Shown here one piece after another: positions 1-10,010 of a stretch of 64,000 nucleotides of DNA. Where the stretch lies: assembly GCA_948474755.1 (NCBI GenBank), contig CAOLHI010003121.1:248001-312000 (forward strand), written 5' to 3'. The notes under the pieces were generated by a model. It ran no database searches, was not told the DNA's origin, and saw only the letters and a list, made by a program, of their open reading frames with translations. Source of the stretch: Ctenosaura bakeri (Eukaryota > Chordata > Lepidosauria > Squamata > Iguanidae). The position numbers were made by a program, and so were the translations under genes. The first letter of the stretch is position 1. Every line of letters starts with the position of its first letter.

Positions 1-753
1 CAGACAAAAGATCAAAGACCAGAGACTTCCCCCGTCACACCTCCACAGGAAACCTTGGAAAACCACGTCCGCACAGGTAATAGGTCATCAACCAAAACAA
101 TACTTTGGGGAGATTGCCAGAACACTTGCAACAAGTGAGACATACCAAGGCAAGGTGCAGTTACATCATGCGACATCATGCGGCCATCATACAGCCATCA
201 GGCAGCTATCACGCAACCATTATCCTTCAGTTTCAGCTATTATCTTTTTCCAGGAAAGAGTCTGCCCCTGAGGTATGTTTCGCTCTATAACTAGACCCTC
301 TTTTGAAACCAGTTTTGGAGCTCTCCCATGCTAGACTAGCGGATCGTCTTTCTGTTAGTTGAGACTCCCCTCAGCCCCCTCCTTGTGCCAAGTTTTCCTC
401 CTCTTTGCCTTTTCTCTGATTTCGAGATCAGGTGCAGTGTCACCACTTCTACTTCCCTCTGCTTTTTCCCTATCATTTTTCACCTCTTTTCATCTCGACA
501 GTCCTTGTGTGCTTGCATGAATGGTTGCTTCTTGCATGTGTGTATATGGGAATATTTTGTAATAAAACATCAGGATTGAATGCTGGTCTGATTCTTGTGT
601 GGCCTGACTCCGTAAAAGCTGGATTCAAGATCTCTCCTCGTTGTCCTGCCCTCTGCATTGCTAAAACCAGTGCTCCGCTAATTTCCCCAGTCTCTATTGT
701 TTTGGAGCGAATCTAGGTGTCCCCCAGGGGACCCCCAAGAAGTCAGGATAACA
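1..753 (+). mobile_element. 3' part of an ERV-like LTR, cut by the window edge
   Basis: The right end reads ...GGATAACA at 753, a CA-type LTR terminus. A TATA-like string lies at about 286 and an AATAAA signal at 561-566. These spacings (about 275 bases TATA to poly(A) signal, 192 from signal to end) nearly equal those of the complete solo LTR at 60109-61017, and the last 60 or so bases resemble it (a TAATTT-CCCC stretch, then AGGTGTCCC, then a GGGACCC stretch). By analogy the 5' end should lie roughly 150 bases left of the window. No gag, pol or env coding follows, so it is probably a solo LTR. The short open frames inside are not genes. It belongs to a different subfamily from the 60-kb copy because the U3 parts hardly align by eye. 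Confidence 0.6.
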
Positions 754-905
754 GAAGTCTCCCCAGGATTGTGATGGTGCACACCTGTTCTTTGTCTTAT
801 CTTTGCATGGGACTGAGCAGTGCAATTGCATAAACATCTAAGTTGGAGGAAGCCCCATTAACTTCAGATATTCATAACAGGTAAGTATAGCAATATAAAT
901 CACTA

Positions 906-1050
906 AGGGCCTTTCCACACCACACTGTTATAGTGTTATGATTTCACTTTCAACATCCTGTGGAATTCTGAGGTTTGTAGTTTACTGAGACCAAAGAGCT
1001 CTCTGGCTGAGAATTCTAAATGCTCCTCCCTAAACTGCAAAGACCAGGAT
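906..1050. mobile_element. Group A short DNA transposon, left half
   Basis: The sequence starts GGGCCTTTCCACACCACACT and runs through the group A hallmark (TTTCAACATCCTGTGGAATTC, then GTTTGTAGTTTACTGAGA, then GAGAATTCTAAATGCTCCTC). It should continue with an inverted second half but stops at CCAGGAT, where the group B element at 1053 begins. The missing half is not on the far side of that element, so this is a truncated copy. Confidence 0.75.
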
Positions 1051-1052
1051 TA

Positions 1053-1528
1053 GGCCCTTCCCACACGTGAAGGAAAAAACGTCCTGAGACGTCCTGAAAC
1101 GGAGCTTACCTGAGTCCGTCGCCACATGGAGCAGCACGTTTTTGCTGCTCCACACTCCTCAGCGTCCCATGGCGTCCTTCAGGGCCCAAAATGGTGGCTT
1201 ACGACTGGCAGAGGCTCTCCACTAACCGGAGGAGCTCGCCAGCCAGAAAGTCCACCCCTGGCAGATTTGCAGGCACGCCCTTGTACGCAGCTGCTAATCC
1301 ACACCGGGCACTGCGACGGGGCTGCATGCAGCTGCACTATCGTGCTTTTTAAAAACCACTTGAAAAGTGGTTTTTAAAAAGCATGCGGCGCTGCCACTTC
1401 CGGGCGCCCTAGCACGGATTGGGGTGTGGAACTACACAAAAGTACTCCGCCCCAATCCACTTTACGGTATAGACGACCTCGTCAGAGGTCGCTCTACACC
1501 ATTTTTAAACTCCTGTGTGAAAAGGGCC
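1053..1528. mobile_element. Group B non-autonomous DNA transposon (about 476 bp)
   Basis: The ends are imperfect inverted repeats, GGCCCTTCCCACAC at the left and GTGTGAAAAGGGCC at the right. Flanking triplets are TTA and TAA, so a clean target duplication is not seen. The interior is GC-rich and holds a small hairpin (AAACCACTTGAAAAGTGGTTT near 1350-1375) and, at 1105-1113, the reverse complement of a 5' splice-donor consensus (TCAGGTAAG on the minus strand). There is no coding capacity beyond chance frames. Confidence 0.65.
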
Positions 1529-2668
1529 TAAGTTGCACATTTCAAGCGGTAACTTAGACAATAGCAATGCCTCAAATAGCCTCTGCTGCTGTTTGTAGCA
1601 TTTGCAGCCACTCATAAAGCTGCTGATTAATAGCTTTAATTAGCCTCTTGTAGCATTTTTCCTGAAGCCCTGCACTGTAACAGAACGCTAAGACAACTGT
1701 TTCAAGGCAAACATTATAAAGAGAATGATATGATTCTCTACTGTGCTTTCCTGGTTTCCCTGGGAATGTTCTGTACACAGGAAAGACAAGCACGTGAGGT
1801 GTGCGTTGAACACATTAGAGGTTGAGTACCATGGTAGTTTATCCTAGCACAAACTGGACATAGCCAATAGTCTTTGAATATAATGAAAAAATGTTGGTAA
1901 TGCGTAGGTAATATACCACCATCATGTTAAGCAAATATTGACATGGATTTTTGAATCCAACAAGAGTAATTACTTGGCTGGATGTAGTCAATGAGCAAAA
2001 GGGCAGTGGACATCAGATTAAGTTATGCTTTTCAAAAGAGATGAGATCCTACATCAGCCTGATGGAATACAATGATCCACCAGTAAACTTTTCACCTCCT
2101 TGTTCTTACAGCCCAGTGCAACTGACCATTTCCATGTACACCTCCAATTAGTGGTAAGGGGTATGGGTGCTTGGATAGCATCTGGCTGCAGCTAGGAGAA
2201 GCAAGAAGATATCTTCCTCATTGATTTTTCATTACCAACCTGACAGGTTCTCTTTTCTCCTAGTTGCAGAGCTGTAGCCATGTGCTCTTTGGGTGTCTGT
2301 CACCTATCCCTGCCACTATTTGATCATGGGGTGCACTATGTCATGAAAAAGGCTAGTTATGTTGGGGCGGATCATTGTGCAACTAGGTATTATATATCTC
2401 CTTGCGCAACAACCTACAAAACAAATACACAGAAGGAGTATACACACATACATATGTAACAGGGGAGGGGGAAGAATTAACATCAGTATAGGCCACCAAG
2501 AGGACCTGAGCCATGGGGTTATGTATATAGCACCTCTTGTTTGTGATGGGATCAAGACATCTGAATAGATTGAATGGATTCAACATTCTCACCTTCACTA
2601 AAAGTACTCTCAGATTTCTCTATATTTAGAATCTACATTACTGCATAATTGTTGTTATACCCATGATG
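1529..2668. other. No gene recognised; unassigned AT-rich DNA
   Basis: No domain, RNA gene or repeat family is recognisable. 1565-1790 looks like unique sequence with homeodomain-type TAATTAG and GATTAATAG strings and is mentioned as a possible conserved non-coding element. Open frames here are short and unconvincing. Confidence 0.3.
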
Positions 2669-2904
2669 AGGGAGCCCTGGTGGCGCAGTGGTTAAATGCC
2701 AGTACTGCAAGCCACAAGGTTGTGAGTTCGATCCTGCCCGGCTCCAAGGTTGACTCAGACTTCCATCCTTTCGCGGGTCGGTAAAATGAGTACCCAGCTT
2801 GTTGGGGACATGTATAGAAATGTTTCGAAATACATGCTATTTGTAAGTTGTTCACCGTCTCGATCCATATGGAGAGGCGGGATACAAATAAATTAAAAAA
2901 AAAA
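2669..2904 (+). mobile_element. tRNA-derived SINE (lizard type with GGTGGCGCAGTGG head)
   Basis: The head reads GGAGCCCTGGTGGCGCAGTG, a tRNA-like A box, followed about 40 bases later by GAGTTCGATCC, a B box, which together form an internal RNA polymerase III promoter. The body includes GTAAAATGAGTACCCAGCTT and a tail GAGGCGGGATACAAATAAA ending in an A run at about 2890-2904. A second copy of the same family is at 63275-63483. It is a pseudo-tRNA head, not a tRNA gene: the SINE body follows immediately. Confidence 0.85.
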
Positions 2905-3143
2905 AGGATGTAAATCCTGACTAGTATGTCCCTACACAATAAATGAGAAAATGAAAACAAAACAGAATTCTTCTTACCTTGAGATGGTGAGCATATTGTT
3001 TGGTCAGTCTAGGACAGAATTTGTGCATTTGCAAGACTGATTTTTGTGCGTATCTATGCAATGCACATTACTGGAAAACCAGGTAAATCTTACAGCACTG
3101 TATGGTCTGTACTTTTATAAAATCACTCAGTTCTGTGTGTGTA

Positions 3144-3215
3144 CAATCTTCCCTTCACATTTGTGGGTTTGACCTTTGCGAATTTGATTATTGGTGAAGC
3201 ACCTGCTTGCCTCCC
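3144..3215 (-). mobile_element. Fragment of mariner/pogo-like terminal sequence
   Basis: CTTCACATTTGTGGGTTTGA followed by CCTTTGCGAATTTGATTATT matches, in opposite orientation, the right end of the element at 17917-18548. It is preceded by a TA dinucleotide (3142-3143). Only this end remains; the next sequence belongs to a group C element. Confidence 0.5.
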
Positions 3216-3216
3216 C

Positions 3217-3353
3217 CCCCCATTGTCTATTGCATTCCCTTCCACAGGGAGCCAGTCTGGTATGGAGGGGAACAATCCTTTCCCTTCCTAGCAGAGCCAC
3301 TTGCAGGATCATCATCAGAGGGCCACACGAGAAGGTAGGGTGTGGAAAGGGCC
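3217..3353. mobile_element. Group C DNA transposon, terminal fragment
   Basis: GGGAGCCAGTCTGGTATGGA followed by GGGGAACAATCC resembles the right third of the element at 37599-38015. The fragment closes with GTAGGGTGTGGAAAGGGCC, a GGCC-type terminus. The left end is absent. Confidence 0.6.
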
Positions 3354-4830
3354 ATAGTTTCCTCTGGTGCAGAAAAATTTGTTACCTTCAAATCCAGGAA
3401 ACATTTAGAGGTAGCCATGTTGGCCCTACAACAAAATCCAAATCCAGAAAAGAGTGAGACCTTTTTATGCCCAGCCAAAAGGCAGAAAATACATCATGCA
3501 ATACAGATTGCTTGGGCCCCAGTAGTGTGTAACATGGGAAAAAGCATATAAAATTAAGCCTTTCATGGCAACCGTAAATAAATCTTGAAGAGATTAAAAG
3601 CAAAAACATCCACTAGAATGTTTCCCCCTCCCATCTGTAGCAGTCAGGAAAGCTGAATTACTTATGATTTTTTTAAAATGAAGAAAACTATAAGCAATGC
3701 AGTAGATATCATGCTCCTTTGCATTATGACCTACATATTTACATACAGCAGCAGCAGCCTGACAGTTTGAATTTGCAGTACTGCATTGAGACACATACCT
3801 AATCTTAAGCACTAATGCACTGCTTCCTAAGAAGAGCTCATTAGTTGTCTATTTAAAAATGGAATTATTCCTGTCCTGTTGGGATCCAATAATTCTTCTA
3901 GCATGCTCCCTGAAATGCTTTTTCCCCCTAAAAACACTTCTCAGCTTTCTGACATGTAAGCTTTAATTTAAATTAACCTTTTGACTAATTAGGCTATGAT
4001 GGCATTTTTAAATGGCCTAGCCTTCTGAAGTTGTCACAGTTCATGACTCAATTTCTCTGTTTCCTCATAGCTGTTTTTCAGATTTTTGTCTTTCTCAGAC
4101 AAAGTACCCTTGTGTCCAGAAGATGCAACATGAAATATTTCCAAGATGGCAGTAATAAAGGGTTTCTACAATATCTGCTGAACTTGTCTTGTTGGATTCA
4201 CCAACCTCTGCATGTATATTCTTGCTAATGGCTGTTTGGCATGTTTGCAGACATTATATTGAATTGTTTTTCATGCCATTCTTTCTCTGTTACTCCAACC
4301 CATAGCTATGTTTCTTTTCCCTCTTTGTCTTCAATTAGACCATGTATTTGACTATGGCCAAGTACTGTAAGTAAAAATAATTTTGTATGTCTTACAAGGA
4401 CTAAGTTTCTCTTTCTACCAGACCCTGTTTTGAGTGGATGAGTAACTGGCTATGAGATATGTCGTTGTTCAGCTTCTGTTTTGCCAATTCGATTATTGTG
4501 CTTGTCAGATCTACTATTATTTCTCACATTTCCTAACATTGCTTCCTAAATTTGAGATGTTTTGAATTATGGAGGAAGTGTGCTTATGTGTATGTGTGTG
4601 TACAATTTCACAGGAGATTTATGAATCTAGTTTAGTAGCATCCATTAAGAAATGTGTAGTGGGCTCTCCAAATTGCACAATGTTTTCTGTCTGGATCTGA
4701 TTCTCCATTAGGCCAGGCTCTAGCACATACATCAACAGTTATGACATCAGCTTCTTTTATGGACTGCAAAGAATGTTCCTTTTAGGAAGAAGACATTTTT
4801 TTAAAAATTGCTGAAACCATCCATTACTGA
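3354..4830. other. No gene recognised
   Basis: Mostly AT-rich unassigned DNA. A short piece at about 3408-3450 (GGTAGCCATGTTGGCCCTAC) resembles a dispersed repeat also seen at 13396-13450. 3945-4025 has several TTAATT-type strings and looks unique. No supported coding region. Confidence 0.3.
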
Positions 4831-5010
4831 GGCCATTTCCGCACTGCACTCTTACAGTGCGATTATTCCACTTTCAACATCCTATGGAATCCTGGGGTTT
4901 GCAGTTTCAGAAGGGGCCAGCTGGCCCCTCTTGAAACTGCAAACCCCAGGATTCCATAGGATGTTGAAAGTGGAATAATTGTGCTATAAGAGTGTAGTGT
5001 GGAAATGGCC
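4831..5010. mobile_element. Group A foldback transposon, complete (180 bp)
   Basis: The element is an almost perfect palindrome. It begins GGCCATTTCCGCACTGCACT and ends AGTGTAGTGTGGAAATGGCC; the two arms meet in AGAAGGGGCCAGCTGGCCCC and TCTTGAAACTGC. The flanking triplets are TGA and TAA, a plausible decayed 3-bp target duplication. Group A is the most numerous short element in this window. It has no coding capacity and must have been moved by a transposase supplied elsewhere; 3-bp duplications elsewhere in the group suggest PIF/Harbinger. Confidence 0.85.
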
Positions 5011-5951
5011 TAAGTATGGGTAGGCAGAATGATGCTGTCAATTCCCCTCCTTTAAAAAAAAAATACTAAAAAGGAACTATTCAAGTTCTAGATTGTCCTC
5101 ATTACCCAGAACTAGAGGTGGGAACAGGTAGTGTGATTATTAATCTGTAGGCCTTAGCATGGCCAGGGTCAGGCCTAGTATCGCCACCTGCTACAGTGGG
5201 ACAAATACTGGGGCCCACATGCTTCAGGGGGTCCACCACGTTTGTATCCCATACTATAAGAGCTGTGTCATTCAACCTGGTATGATGAAAAGAAAGGATG
5301 AACAAGACTCCAGCCATATTAACTGCCACAGAATGTCTCTCACCTTTAATGATTTAGGGCTCAGAGTCATTCTAACCTGTTCCCATGAATAAATAAATAA
5401 ATAACTTGCATCTCCATTACTTGTGTAACCTAGTACTAGGGAAATTCTTCAAAAGAACAAGTTGGCATTATGGAGGTTATATAGCATATTTTGCTCCCTA
5501 CAGTGCCAAGTGAGTGGGAAACAAGTTGTGTAGCCAAGACTAGGGAATGGTTGTTCACCTTATTGGAGGGAGTACATGACCAACTGATACCTGGAAGTTT
5601 TTGCTTCTGTTGCATTCATTATCTTTGCTGGACACAGCACTACTTTCACCTCCACTGCTGCTAGGGGGGCCACTAGGGTGGCACCTACAGGGAGTAAGAG
5701 CCCGTTCAAACCTAGCACACCTAGCCAAAGTTGAAATGAATGCTCATGAGCTCATGAAACAGAGTGTTCACTACAAACAGTACATGATCCCAGCAGTATA
5801 CACATGAAACATTTACATCAGTATAGTTTAGGCTTATGTACCACTGATACAGCTTGGGAATCATGGGTAACACCCTTGTGCTGGATGAGTTTAGTTATGC
5901 TCTGTAAGCATGACTGGCTGGGAGAATTTGTTCCAGTGCTCTACCTTGGTC
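5011..5951. other. No gene recognised
   Basis: Unassigned DNA. 5105-5395 ends in an (ATAA)n run at about 5388-5403 and may be a decayed retroposed repeat, but I cannot name it. No credible gene. Confidence 0.25.
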
Positions 5952-5956
5952 ATAGG

Positions 5957-6844
5957 TGTCAGTGCCAGGTGGTGGTCAGGCAGCGGCAAGGGAGCAGGTT
6001 AGAGGTGAAGGGCTTTAATGCAGTCAAAACTCAAAAGTACAAAGCAAGCAGGCTTCTACACAGTCTTAACAGAAATAGTCCTTAATGCAGGCAAAGCTTC
6101 CACTCAGTCCTAACAGAAATAAACACAGGCTTTTAAAGTACATAAGGCAGGTTACTTCACCAAGGCGAACAGGAGGACTGGTCTCAGGCGCGGGCAGGAA
6201 CAAGGCACGGACAGCAGGACCACGGTTGACCGACGGTTGTTGCTCCGTGCCTTCCCCAGCCCGGTGCCTGCCTCAAATAGCCCTCCAAGCCAGGCGCCAG
6301 CCAATCAGGCGTGGCCATGTGGCTGAGGGCTCGCAGCTGTGCTGTGCCTCACAGCTGCGAGCTCTCTGCCCGTCGCCTATTCTCCAGCAGGCGCCGGGAC
6401 CGGCGAACGGCCTCCTTGGCCTGCCGCCACTGCTGGAAAGGAGGAGGCGAGGCGGAGGCATCAGCCTCCTCCGGATTGGGGCTGCAGGCAGACTCCCAGG
6501 CCTCCCGCGGATCGGGGCCGCGGGTGGGCAGAGCCCCGGGAGCAGGCCCGGGACCCGCCGGCCGACGAGGGACTCGAGCCTGCAGCCTCTAGGTAAGTGG
6601 CTCCAGGCCCGGCAGCCTCTCCCACGGCCGCCAGGCCCGAGCCGTCGGCCGTGGCGGCCTCCAGGCAAGGCCCCCAGCCGCAGCGGCCTCCACACAGGCC
6701 CCGTTGGCCGCGGCGGCCTCCGTGCAGGCCCTGTCGGCCACAGCGGCCTCCGTGTAGGCCCTGTCGGCCGCCGCCGCCGCCGCTGCTGCTTCAGCAGCGG
6801 CCTCAGGGGCAGCGACAGGCCCAGCCGGGCCCATGCCCCTGACA
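5957..6844 (-). mobile_element. GC-rich solo LTR, Ty3/Gypsy- or ERV-like, 888 bp
   Basis: The plus strand runs TGTCAGTGCC to CCCCTGACA and is bounded by a perfect 5-bp duplication, ATAGG, at 5952-5956 and 6845-6849. Read on the minus strand it starts TGTCAGGGGC and ends CACTGACA, with a TTTAAAA box near 6130 and an ATTAAA poly(A) signal near 6016, which fixes the orientation. The U3 side (6150-6844) is very GC- and CpG-rich, with a tandem array at 6640-6785. No internal retroviral coding is present, so recombination between two LTRs has removed the provirus. The long open frames in this stretch, up to 271 codons, extend beyond or ignore LTR features and are chance products of high GC. Confidence 0.85.
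6640..6785. repeat. GC-rich tandem repeats inside the LTR U3, unit about 30 bp
   Basis: Units of the type CGGCGGCCTCCGTGCAGGCC recur with CTGTCGGCC spacers, four or five times with divergence, closing in a CCGCCG run. In LTR sense this is the U3 region, where such duplications can change enhancer dosage. Any protein-like periodicity is a by-product. Confidence 0.75.
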
Positions 6845-6849
6845 ATAGG

Positions 6850-7814
6850 AAAGCAAGCACATCAGTAGATAGTAATCAAATATGGAAAGTCAAAAATTAA
6901 TTCCAGAGCTTGGAAATGTTACTTTAGAGGTTACAATTCCCAGAATCCTATCAGTATGGTCATTGGGAGCGGTACTCCAAATAGGCACCTTTTCCAAGCT
7001 CTTGCTATCCCCAGTAGTATCAGATACCAATTTGACAGTCAGTGGAACTGATATTCCAAATGTGCACAGAGAGATTCCAAAGAAGGTTTAGGGGATGATT
7101 GCTTTTTGGCTCCATAGCTAACAAAATATTTATTTCATTTATAATATTGGTAACTCAACAGTAGTCCTACAAATTCTGTACAATAGCACCATTGGGGGGA
7201 AAAAACTATATGCAGTTAAGAAAATATCTATTATTCCTGTAAAAATAATTAGCACATGTTTCTGCTTTTAAGAGTTTCCATGAATTATCTATTAATAGTG
7301 TTTAATCAACGCTCTCTCACTCCAAGTTAAATATTCAAGTTTGATTCGCACATTGAGATGGATTGTTGACACCCAGTCTACCATGTAAGAAGTGTTTGTG
7401 ATGATGGAGGTGAAAATATTCCATTAAATAACAGTTTTGCTTTAGTTTCTAAATTAAGGAAAGTATTATGTACAGACCATCCCACACATCCAGTTAAGCT
7501 GGAGCACTTGATATGCAGCTTAATCCTACACATGTTAACTTAGTGATGTTACACAAGTTCTAAGTTGGCTAATAAGCATTTTCATAATGTCATTTGGGTG
7601 TTTTCCTGAGAAAGCCACAGCAGCATATCGTCCAAATTTATTTTCACCATCTGTTACCAGTCACAGCTTGGCTTTTCATTGGCTGGTGGACTGTAGAGAA
7701 GGAGGACTTAGAGACTCTGATGATATTGACCGTCTAAATCCTACCCACAATTCTTATAAATTTATGTTTCTTTATTTTCCCACATGGCCTTTCTCCATAG
7801 GTATGAGTGGTGTG
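6850..7814. other. No gene recognised
   Basis: AT-rich DNA without identifiable genes. A degenerate piece near 7510-7550 resembles a dispersed motif also seen near 10205-10295. 7240-7320 has homeodomain-like AATTAG and ATTAATAG strings. Confidence 0.25.
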
Positions 7815-8005
7815 TTGTTGTTGCTGTGTGCCTTCAAGTTGTTTCTGACTTATGGCAACCCTAAAGTGAACCTATCATTGGTTAAGAGTCCGTGATGAAC
7901 CCAAGGTCATCCAGTGAGTTTCCATGGCTGAGTGGGGAATTGAACCCTGGCCTCCAAGGTTGTAGTCCAACACCCAAAACACTACACTATGCTGGCTCAC
8001 TGTGA
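7815..8005 (-). mobile_element. Sauria-type SINE, minus strand
   Basis: On the plus strand the tail comes first: GTGTGCCTTCAAGTTGTTTC, then TGACTTATGGCAACCCTA. It is followed by CCAAGGTCATCCAGTGAGTT and GAATTGAACCCTGGCCTCC, the complement of a tRNA-like B box, and ends near TACACTATGCTGGCTC, the complement of the SINE head. The tail resembles the BovB LINE 3' end, which in this family is thought to recruit BovB machinery. Confidence 0.85.
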
Positions 8006-9549
8006 GTGATACCTAGTATTACTAAATGGTAGAATGGATACCCAAAAGAGACATGGATTGTGACAAGACTTGGACTGGGAAACCTACCATATCGTTGGCA
8101 CTGGAAATTTCCAAAGGAAAGAATGGTTTCTCACTGAGATAACATAAGACAGCCTTGTAGGCACAGTTAGTTCAGAATATATTTCACTATTAATTATTAG
8201 CAGAGTAAGAATGTTGGGGGAAGAGTGCATTTTAATCAAAATTAACATTGCCAGCTTTAAAAACTGGAGTTACAAGGACTTTTTTTGTCATCTTTGTCAG
8301 AAGTTCCATCCTGAAGTAAGGTTGTGATTACTCCCAAATAAGTGTGCTTTGCATTGCATACTTGAGCTAAAAGGAAACTGGGACCTATAAGCTAAATCCA
8401 GCATTATACATGTGATTTCTACTCACATGTTTTCCTTCCACTCCACTCTGCTACAGAATCTCTGTGTCCCAAATCAGCTCTAAAAAGTATCCTAACACTT
8501 TGGGAGAGAATTTAGAGCTGGGAGTTATAAAAAGAAGAAGAATTCATTTTACCAGCAATGTCCATTCAATTTGTATTTAGACACCACTGGATGCTATTCC
8601 AGATATCTACAATGATAGATCTACTTGCAAGATCAAAGTAACAGTTCAAATAATTGTAGAGTTTGTTTATCTCGAATTGGAATCATGGAAACAGTGCCTT
8701 TCCCCCCCTCACATGGCAAGTTTGAGAATTTTATCAGAATCTCAAATTCCAGAAACTTAAATGAATATCAGACATCATTCATGAGGTTATAATTGCCTGG
8801 ATCCTCAAAATAGTCTGCATTGGATTAAATGTAGAGAGAGAGAGATGGTAATTTACTGAAAGATAGCTTACCATTGGGGAGCACACACAGCATATGGGCC
8901 ACATTTGTTCCATTTTTGCAACTTCTGGAATCTCCATAGCCCCCTGCCAGTATAGAAGATTAATGTAAAAATAGAGAATTATGCTCCCAGGAGCATGAAT
9001 CATGTTCAAGGCAGACCATGCACACATTGTTTTAACTGAAATAAAAAAAATGCTAAATTGGAAGTGGACTTGTGGCCAGCTCTAGATTTTTGGGAGGCAG
9101 TGCATGGTATATAAACTGTGATGGTCCCATGGGACATAAACTGGCCCCTGGGCTGACCAAAGCTGCCAATTTCACTGCAGTCTGAAAATGAGGCAAACTT
9201 TGGTATGCCTTTGTAATCCTGTCAGATGTTGAGAAAGATTTTTACTACCACACATAACCAGAAATTCTGGGAAATAGAAAAAAGACAAGATTCTCCTCTG
9301 CTATAGACTCCCCCCCCAAAAAAAACAAAAAACAAAAAAAACAAATTAGCTTGTTTATGACATTACTATGATCTCACTACCACTTCATAAATGATCAGAA
9401 GCACTCACATACAAAAGGTAGCAATCCTGAAACTTACCTGCCATTGATGGTGGATCAATGTGCATACACACCTTCATCTGCTTAGAGTGATAATTGTCAA
9501 TCATATTGAGGTGCATCACAATTCCATGCGAACTCCTCCCTGTCATCCA
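8006..9549. other. No gene recognised
   Basis: Unassigned DNA with a short GA run near 8832-8845 and an A-rich (AAAAC)n patch at 9311-9345. No domain or RNA gene recognisable. Confidence 0.25.
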
Positions 9550-10010
9550 GGCCCATTCACACTACACAAATATAGCATCATATTCCACTTTAACTGCCAT
9601 GGCTGCATCCTATGGAATCCTAGAGTTCATAGTTTGGTAAGACACTAGAGCTGCCTGGTTGAGAATTCTAAATGTGTGTGTGTGTGTGTGTGTGTAGGTG
9701 TCTTAAAGTCATCTGCCAAGTTATGGTGACCCCATTAATTTCATCAGGTTTTCTTAGGCAAGAAATACTCAGAGATGGTTTTGCAAGTTCCTTCCTCTGA
9801 AATGTAGTTACAGAACCTGACATTTGATGGTAGTCTCTCATCCCAGTACAAACTAGAGCTGACACTGCTTAGCTTTCATGATCAGACAGGATCTGATGCC
9901 TTTAGATATTTAGACTTCTCCCTAAAATGCCAATCCCAGGATATCATGGGATGTCGCTATGACAGTTAAAGTGGAATATAATGCTATAATTGTGTAGCAT
10001 GAACAAGCTC
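9550..10010. mobile_element. Group A-like transposon split by a SINE
   Basis: The left half starts GGCCCATTCACACTACACAA and runs to GAGAATTCTAAATG at about 9674; the right half resumes near 9906 (TTCTCCCTAAAATGCCAATC) and closes with a GTGTAGCATGAAC-type end. The halves are inverted relative to each other as in other group A copies. The subfamily carries TTTAACTGCCATGGCTGCAT instead of the usual core, like the copy at 23731-23939. A TG-repeat and a 5S-type SINE sit between the halves. Confidence 0.75.
9673..9905 (-). mobile_element. 5S-rRNA-headed SINE (5S-Sauria type), minus strand, with (TG)n
   Basis: After a (TG)n run at 9673-9695 comes the shared lizard SINE tail (TCTTAAAGTCATCTGCCAAG, then TTATGGTGACCCC). 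It is followed by TCTCTCATCCCAGTACAAAC and CTGACACTGCTTAGCTTTCA then TGATCAGACAGGATCTG, the reverse complement of the central part of 5S rRNA. Box A/IE/C-type 5S promoter sequence therefore heads the element on the minus strand. It is embedded in a group A transposon, so it is the younger insertion. Confidence 0.85.

Noticed and set aside
2669..2760. tRNA gene (A and B boxes present)
   Set aside because: The cloverleaf is not complete and a SINE body with A-rich tail follows; the same holds for 63278-63360.
6085..6900. 271-codon plus-strand reading frame and 195-codon minus-strand frame at 6273-6860
   Set aside because: Both lie in a GC-rich LTR with few stops in any frame; they extend past the LTR boundary at 6844 and consist of low-complexity Arg/Pro/Ala driven by tandem repeats.
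9840..9900. 5S rRNA gene
   Set aside because: Only part of 5S is present, diverged and fused to a SINE tail; likewise at 20040-20110 and 32040-32110.
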